From JBOFGK01 sp051649085 (GTDB taxonomy: Bacteria > Bacillota_I > Bacilli_A > UBA3375), in the NCBI GenBank assembly GCA_051649085.1, contig JBOFGK010000010.1:107530-171529 (forward strand): a DNA stretch of 64,000 nucleotides, written 5' to 3'. Of the stretch, positions 60,516 to 64,000 are shown piece by piece. Made by a program: the position numbers and the translations under genes. Each line of letters starts with the position of its first letter. The first letter of the stretch is position 1. Below the pieces are notes generated by a model. That model did not search any database. It was not told the origin of the DNA and was given only the letters and a program-made list of their open reading frames with translations.

Positions 60516-61373
60516 ATGGTGGGAAAAGCAAAAGAGAAAAAAAATAAAATGAGTAAATTTAAACGAAAATTACTTCTAAGAAGTATCATTTTAATAATTC
60601 TAATTGTAGTTTTTTTCGAAATGAAAGAATATCATTATTTGAATTCAGCTCAGAGTGAAAAAACAATAACTTTTTCTCCAAAGCCTAAAGAAGAACTTGA
60701 ACCATATACAAAAAGTTTAAAAGAAGTAGATTTCAAAAAATTTCGTAATTTAATGATTGTTGCCCATCCAGATGATGAATCGCTTTGGGGTGGCGGTCAT
60801 CTAGCAGCAGGAGATTATTTTGTTTTATGCATAACAAATGGAAATAATAAAAAAGGTAGACCGCAAGAATTTAGTGAAGCAGTAAAACTTTTAGGAAATC
60901 AAGGTCAAATTCTAAATCATCGAGATAATTATAAAAATTCACTATCAGCTGAAGAAAAAAAGAACATCTATGCAGATATTAATTATGTAATAGCACAAAA
61001 TAATTGGAAAAAAATTGATACACATAACCCGATGGGAGAATATGGACATTCTCAACACAAAATGGTTAGTGCGTATACAACTAAAGCCGCCCTTGAAAAT
61101 TATCAACAAACAAATTTAGCTTATTTTGGGAAATATTATTATGCGCCCGAAGAAATACTTGAACAAGCGCTTAGTCAAGGTAAGTTATCAAAAGAGCAAA
61201 TCGAAATGAAACAAAAAGCATTAAATGTCTATATTTATGGAGCGAAAGAATATGCTCCAACTCAAACTAACACCACAATTTTTTATTCAAATATAAGGAA
61301 TTTTGAGAATTTTATTAGCTATGAGCGGACTGTAAAAGAAAAATATGATTTTACAAAAGTACTACCAGATTAA
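60516..61373 (+). CDS. Membrane-anchored PIG-L family deacetylase
   Basis: 285 aa. Basic N-terminus, one membrane helix at about residues 22-40, then an extracytoplasmic PIG-L domain with the zinc motif AHPDDE and the second His in GEYGHSQHKMVS. Family members remove N-acetyl groups from GlcNAc-type sugars; an extracellular envelope sugar is a sensible guess. GAGGGAG site. Confidence 0.88.
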   Translation: MVGKAKEKKNKMSKFKRKLLLRSIILIILIVVFFEMKEYHYLNSAQSEKTITFSPKPKEELEPYTKSLKEVDFKKFRNLMIVAHPDDESLWGGGHLAAGDYFVLCITNGNNKKGRPQEFSEAVKLLGNQGQILNHRDNYKNSLSAEEKKNIYADINYVIAQNNWKKIDTHNPMGEYGHSQHKMVSAYTTKAALENYQQTNLAYFGKYYYAPEEILEQALSQGKLSKEQIEMKQKALNVYIYGAKEYAPTQTNTTIFYSNIRNFENFISYERTVKEKYDFTKVLPD

Positions 61374-61381
61374 AGATAAAT

Positions 61382-61540
61382 TTACAGATTATTAATTAAA
61401 ATTTGTTATAAGAGTGGCTGCTTTGTCAGCCGCTTTTTTCATATTGTAAATGTACTTTCGTTTGAAGATACAGTTAGAAATTGTATGAACAGTAATAAGT
61501 GAACATCATTCATGAAAGTATGTTTGGAAGTGATTGGGAC
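61382..61540 (-). pseudogene. Decayed 3'-end copy of mtnN
   Basis: This stretch aligns with the last ~165 bp of the intact mtnN gene at 62759 and in the same orientation. The first 19 bases, TTACAGATTATTAATTAAA, are identical, followed by AGAGyGGCTGCTTTGTCAGC, TTTTTCATATTGTAAATG and GAAGATACAGTyAGAAATTG blocks with gaps that break the frame. Similarity fades beyond about 61540. It is a truncated duplicate, not a gene. Confidence 0.85.
61413..61439 (+). terminator. Terminator-like hairpin after the PIG-L gene
   Basis: Stem AGTGGCTG / CAGCCGCT with loop CTTTGT, followed by TTTTT. It derives from Ala-rich codons of the mtnN remnant; compared with intact mtnN it has gained a better stem (C for T) and a longer T-run, as if recruited as terminator. 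Confidence 0.7.
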
Positions 61541-61631
61541 ATTATAACTTTTGCTACAAAAAGATATTATCACTTTTGTTTGATATTGCTTTTAAAAAGT
61601 TATAAATAAAGTTCACAAAGCAACTATAATG

Positions 61632-61677
61632 TGCTACAATGTTTGTAACCATTTTCTGGATCATTTCAAAAATGGTT
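61632..61677 (+). promoter_or_regulatory. Promoter and leader hairpin of the secreted-protein gene
   Basis: Extended -10 TGCTACAAT (61632-61640), then a hairpin AACCATTTT / AAAATGGTT (61647-61677) that begins at the expected 5' end of the mRNA and stops immediately before the AGGTG ribosome-binding site. Confidence 0.5.
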
Positions 61678-61687
61678 AGGTGTTTAT

Positions 61688-62236
61688 ATGAAAAATATAA
61701 AAGAAGATAAAATGAAAAAATTAGTTTTAATTGCAATTATTGCAACGTTTTTATCGGGAATTAATGCGACTAGGTTAATTGCAGCAGAAAAAAGTAGTCA
61801 ACGAGATGTTTATTATTGTCGAGAGTATTGGGGTGTGACATCTAGAACGAAAACTGGAATATCATATGATTCATGGAGAAATGGACCTGAAATTAATGGA
61901 ACAGGTAGTTTATCTTTTTCAAATACAAAGGGATACAATCGTTCTGTAAGTGCAAGTGCATCTGGTTCTGTTCAAGTAGGTAATTCAACACTTACAACAG
62001 GACTTGGATTTACAATTGGTCGCTCTTTTGATATTTCAACTTCATATTCAATTACTGGTGAAAAAGGTAAAAAAAAGCGCATCCAATATCGTGAGATTAA
62101 AGATGTATACACTATAAAACAGAGAAAATATCGTTATTGTAATCAGGGGGCCGTTACGACACCGTTAAATTCTTATGCAACTGCATATGTATACAAGCCT
62201 TACGGTTGGTCTTATCAATGGATATACATTAGATAG
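61688..62236 (+). CDS. Secreted beta-rich protein of unknown function
   Basis: 182 aa. Signal peptide (KKLVLIAIIATFLSGINA, likely cut after AA near residue 33), then a mature domain of ~150 residues full of alternating polar/hydrophobic Ser/Thr/Gly strands (GTGSLSFSN, RSVSASASGSVQVGNSTL, GFTIGRSFDISTSYSI) followed by a basic turn GEKGKKKR and two Cys (YYCREYW and RYCNQG) that could form a disulfide. The strand pattern resembles aerolysin/ETX-like beta-hairpin proteins. No family is certain. A second ATG at 61712 would shorten the n-region. Confidence 0.75.
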   Translation: MKNIKEDKMKKLVLIAIIATFLSGINATRLIAAEKSSQRDVYYCREYWGVTSRTKTGISYDSWRNGPEINGTGSLSFSNTKGYNRSVSASASGSVQVGNSTLTTGLGFTIGRSFDISTSYSITGEKGKKKRIQYREIKDVYTIKQRKYRYCNQGAVTTPLNSYATAYVYKPYGWSYQWIYIR

Positions 62237-62261
62237 ACACAAATTTAGATTGGAGTGACAA

Positions 62262-62489
62262 ATGAAAGTTATTTATCTTACATTTGCTTATATAGTACTA
62301 ATGTTATTAAATTATTTAATCTATTTATTCGATATTTTTAAAGAACAATATACTCGTTCACAAGGACTTCCATATACTGAAGGCCAAATTAATATCTTTT
62401 ATTTGATCAGTGCCATTATTACAATATGGTTAATTGGATCACTTTATTATATTATGAAGAAGGATAAAATAACAAAAAACGAAAAATAG
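62262..62489 (+). CDS. Small two-helix membrane protein
   Basis: 75 aa with two membrane helices (VIYLTFAYIVLMLLNYLIYLF and FYLISAIITIWLIGSLYYIM) joined by a charged loop and ending in a Lys/Asn-rich tail. GGAG precedes the ATG; 25 bp after the secreted-protein gene, so probably cotranscribed. Could assist export or act as an immunity-like partner; this is speculation. Confidence 0.65.
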   Translation: MKVIYLTFAYIVLMLLNYLIYLFDIFKEQYTRSQGLPYTEGQINIFYLISAIITIWLIGSLYYIMKKDKITKNEK

Positions 62490-62594
62490 TTTTATTGAAA
62501 CATGAATTATAAGGCTAATTCAATAAAAAAGGGCATAAACAGCTTTTTTTGAAGTGGATAGCACTTAGGATAATTAAATTAAATAGAAATCTTT

Positions 62595-62630
62595 AAAAAA
62601 TGATTCCAGAATGTATTGGAATCATTTTTT
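62595..62630. terminator. Bidirectional terminator before mtnN end
   Basis: Stem TGATTCCA / TGGAATCA with loop GAATGTAT, flanked by A6 and T6 that extend the stem. The remaining 62490-62758 sequence has no gene. Confidence 0.85.
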
Positions 62631-62758
62631 ACTATTAAATTTAGATTGGATAATATGTAATGTGGAGAAACATCTAAATTGTATATGATGGATCACTAGA
62701 AAAGTAATGACCAATTAAAATATACTTTTACCGAAAAAACGATAAATTAAACATCGAT

Positions 62759-63388
62759 TTACAGATTATTAATTAAATCTAGTGAAACTTGTGCGGCAAG
62801 AGCGGCTGCTTTGTCAGCTGCTTTTTCATATTGTAAATGCTGATTTGGTTCGAAGATACAGTCAGAAATTGCTCGAACTGCAATGAATTGAACGCCATTC
62901 ATGAAGCATGTTTGGGCAATTGCGGTTGATTCCATGTCAACAATATCATAATCAGAAAATTTTGATTCGAAAAAAGTTTGTTGTGGATTTAAAGCAAATG
63001 TATCTTGAGATAAAATATTCCCATATTTAATATTAATGGTTGACATTTTGGGAAGTGTAGCTAAATTAAAACTCTTGAAAACTTTTGGCATACAAGCCAT
63101 TTGACCTAATGTATAACCAAAAACTCGCAAATCAACATCTGCATAAGCAAGTAAATTACTTATATAGACATCAAACTGTTTGGCGTTGTTTATTCCACCA
63201 GCAACTCCACAATTGATAATTAAATCTGGTTTTTTAGTTAAAATGATTTCCATTGTTTTACTGGCAGCAGCAACTTTTCCGATTCCACAAATGTGAGTAG
63301 TGAAATCAAAAGTAGGTTGTGTTTTTTCAATCTCTTTTAAAAATGCTGCTTGTTCTAGTTCCATTGCAAAAATAAGTGCTAACTTCAT
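62759..63388 (-). CDS. mtnN: 5'-methylthioadenosine/S-adenosylhomocysteine nucleosidase
   Basis: 209 aa, MtnN/Pfs. Catalytic and binding residues in context: Glu in FAMELEQ, NCGVAGG, VDMESTAIAQ, and the Asp in RAISDC. It splits MTA and SAH to adenine and sugar, serving SAM recycling. GGAGG lies before the ATG. A fragment of its 3' end is repeated 1.4 kb away. Confidence 0.95.
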   Translation of the reverse strand: MKLALIFAMELEQAAFLKEIEKTQPTFDFTTHICGIGKVAAASKTMEIILTKKPDLIINCGVAGGINNAKQFDVYISNLLAYADVDLRVFGYTLGQMACMPKVFKSFNLATLPKMSTINIKYGNILSQDTFALNPQQTFFESKFSDYDIVDMESTAIAQTCFMNGVQFIAVRAISDCIFEPNQHLQYEKAADKAAALAAQVSLDLINNL

Positions 63389-63553
63389 TTATCCTCCAAT
63401 TGTGTTTTCGTAAACTCTACGATTAAATAATAGCATATAATTAAATAAATTGGCAATTTTATTGAATGAAAAACATATATATCAAAGAAAAACGAGCTAT
63501 AATAACACTAAACTGATTTAGCGGAAAAATAACCTGCGTCATTACAAGAAAAG

Positions 63554-63562
63554 TGGTAAAAT
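63554..63562 (+). promoter_or_regulatory. Extended -10 promoter of the 55-aa gene
   Basis: TGGTAAAAT, 26 bp before the start codon. Confidence 0.5.
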
Positions 63563-63587
63563 ATAGTTAGATCATTTGGAGGTACAA

Positions 63588-63755
63588 ATGTTAAGTTTAT
63601 TTAATGGAACATCAATTATTTCAATAATCATTATTATAGTGGTTGTATTATTAATTGCCAAAATTATCGGTCAAACAATAAAGTTTGGAATTAAAATCGC
63701 AATTCTTTGTGTGGCAATATATTATTTATTGAAATTGAGTGAAATAATTAGTTAG
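63588..63755 (+). CDS. Small hydrophobic membrane protein (55 aa)
   Basis: Starts MLSLFNGTSIISIIIIIVV and contains one long or two short membrane helices split by KIIGQTIKFGIK. A GGAGG site at 63578-63582 and a TGGTAAAAT promoter support expression. No family recognised. Confidence 0.6.
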   Translation: MLSLFNGTSIISIIIIIVVVLLIAKIIGQTIKFGIKIAILCVAIYYLLKLSEIIS

Positions 63756-63897
63756 GATATATTCGAAGTTTAGGTTTTAGAAAAAAAGATTTGTAAAAAT
63801 CAAAAAACAATATAGGTAATTTAAATTGGATGGTTGAAATAGTAAAGTCAAACAAGTTTTAAAAGTGAACCGAACCCTATAAAGTAGAATTTTAAAT

Positions 63898-63935
63898 AAA
63901 AGAGCCGAATATCATTAGTTTGATATTTGGCTTTT
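63898..63935 (+). terminator. Hairpin terminator inside the putative IS end
   Basis: 11-bp stem GCCGAATATCA / TGATATTTGGC, loop TTAGTT, with AAAAGA on the left and TTTT on the right. Confidence 0.7.
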
Positions 63936-63960
63936 GTTATAATAATACTAAGGAGACTAT

Positions 63961-64000
63961 ATGTCAAAGATTTTATTCAGCCAAGAAGCTATTACTATGC
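63961..64000 (+). CDS. N-terminal fragment of an ORF, possibly IS3 OrfA
   Basis: Only MSKILFSQEAITM is visible before the window ends; AAGGAG stands 6 bp upstream. The peptide resembles the opening of helix-turn-helix OrfA proteins of IS3-type elements, but 13 residues are too few to be sure. Confidence 0.4.
   Translation, partial: MSKILFSQEAITM

Larger units (their letters stand above)
63866..64000 (+). mobile_element. Probable left end of an IS3-family insertion sequence
   Basis: TGAACCGAACCCTATAAAGT looks like the TG-starting terminal inverted repeat of IS3/IS150-type elements. It is followed by a hairpin that would block read-through from outside, a TATAAT-like box, AAGGAG and an ORF start. 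The right end is outside the window, so the matching repeat cannot be checked. Confidence 0.5.

Noticed and set aside
1..64000. CRISPR arrays, tRNA and rRNA genes
   Set aside because: No regularly spaced repeats of 24-40 bp, no TTCGA/CCA-type tRNA arms and no rRNA-like segments were noticed on reading; a tRNAscan and rRNA model search would settle it.

Overview
This 64-kb window is AT-rich DNA from a cell-walled, low-GC Gram-positive bacterium. TGA is used as an ordinary stop (for example at the ends of the rsmH, murE and dus genes), so the code is standard rather than mycoplasma-like. Peptidoglycan genes, WhiA, RapZ, Hsp33, ScpAB, an OmpR-class winged-helix protein, a guanine riboswitch and SD-rich 4-bp gene overlaps all point to Bacillota. 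Several classical neighbourhoods are reduced: no mraZ, ftsW or ftsAZ in the division cluster, no rpmI-rplT after infC, and no yvcK between rapZ and whiA. This fits a lineage on the Erysipelotrichia/Mollicutes side of Bacillota. That placement is an inference; no rRNA gene is present to test it. I saw no tRNA, rRNA or CRISPR array.

Layout. 1-11.7 kb: end of yceD, rpmF, then a tightly overlapping division and cell-wall cluster (rsmH, ftsL-like, PBP with PASTA, murE, mraY, murD, murG, murB, divIB), followed by a pgsA-like gene and a YuiD-like gene. 11.7-20.2 kb: infC, hslO, two small membrane-protein genes on the minus strand, pepF, a nitrilase-family hydrolase, an unknown membrane protein, a structured 0.6-kb intergenic region and a probable serine hydrolase of the capsule-biosynthesis type. 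20.3-27.1 kb: an aldo-keto reductase, a guanine-riboswitch operon (guaA, purine permease, xpt), a PTS EIICB and an RDD protein. 27.2-31.6 kb: a flavodiiron protein with an FAD-linked 2-hydroxyacid oxidase and a very short Fe-S partner, a metallophosphoesterase and a YdhG-like protein. 31.7-38.7 kb: a Nudix protein with a nucleoside ABC importer, its BMP lipoprotein and pyrimidine-nucleoside phosphorylase, a nucleoside uptake and salvage unit with unusual intergenic hairpins. 38.9-41.5 kb: a degenerate AroB, a chorismate mutase and an AroE-AroK fusion. 41.5-50.5 kb: DedA, cardiolipin synthase, a TPR protein, rapZ-whiA with an orphan regulator, and a minus-strand operon of MupG, Tag, a GH113-like glycosidase and a CYTH protein. 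50.8-60.5 kb: PspC, an M42 peptidase, a DHFR/RibD-like protein, scpA-scpB-rluB-dus, three tandem HAD phosphatases, endonuclease IV and a YczE-like membrane protein. 60.5-64 kb: a PIG-L deacetylase, then an accessory segment (secreted beta-rich protein and small membrane protein) lying between a decayed copy of the mtnN 3' end and intact mtnN, and finally what looks like the left end of an IS3-type insertion sequence.

The most interesting signals: (1) three promoters with the same layout, TTAACA-like boxes 11 bp apart placed exactly 9 bp upstream of a TATAAT, a PhoP/WalR-class arrangement that links an autolysis-product operon (mupG) to a structured non-coding region; (2) a 3-dehydroquinate synthase homologue that appears to have lost most of its catalytic and zinc-binding residues while its neighbours look intact; (3) the mtnN remnant that brackets an accessory cassette; (4) nested or alternative hairpins inside the nucleoside-uptake region; (5) a recurrent extended -10 promoter class, including five sites that read TGTGCTAnAAT.
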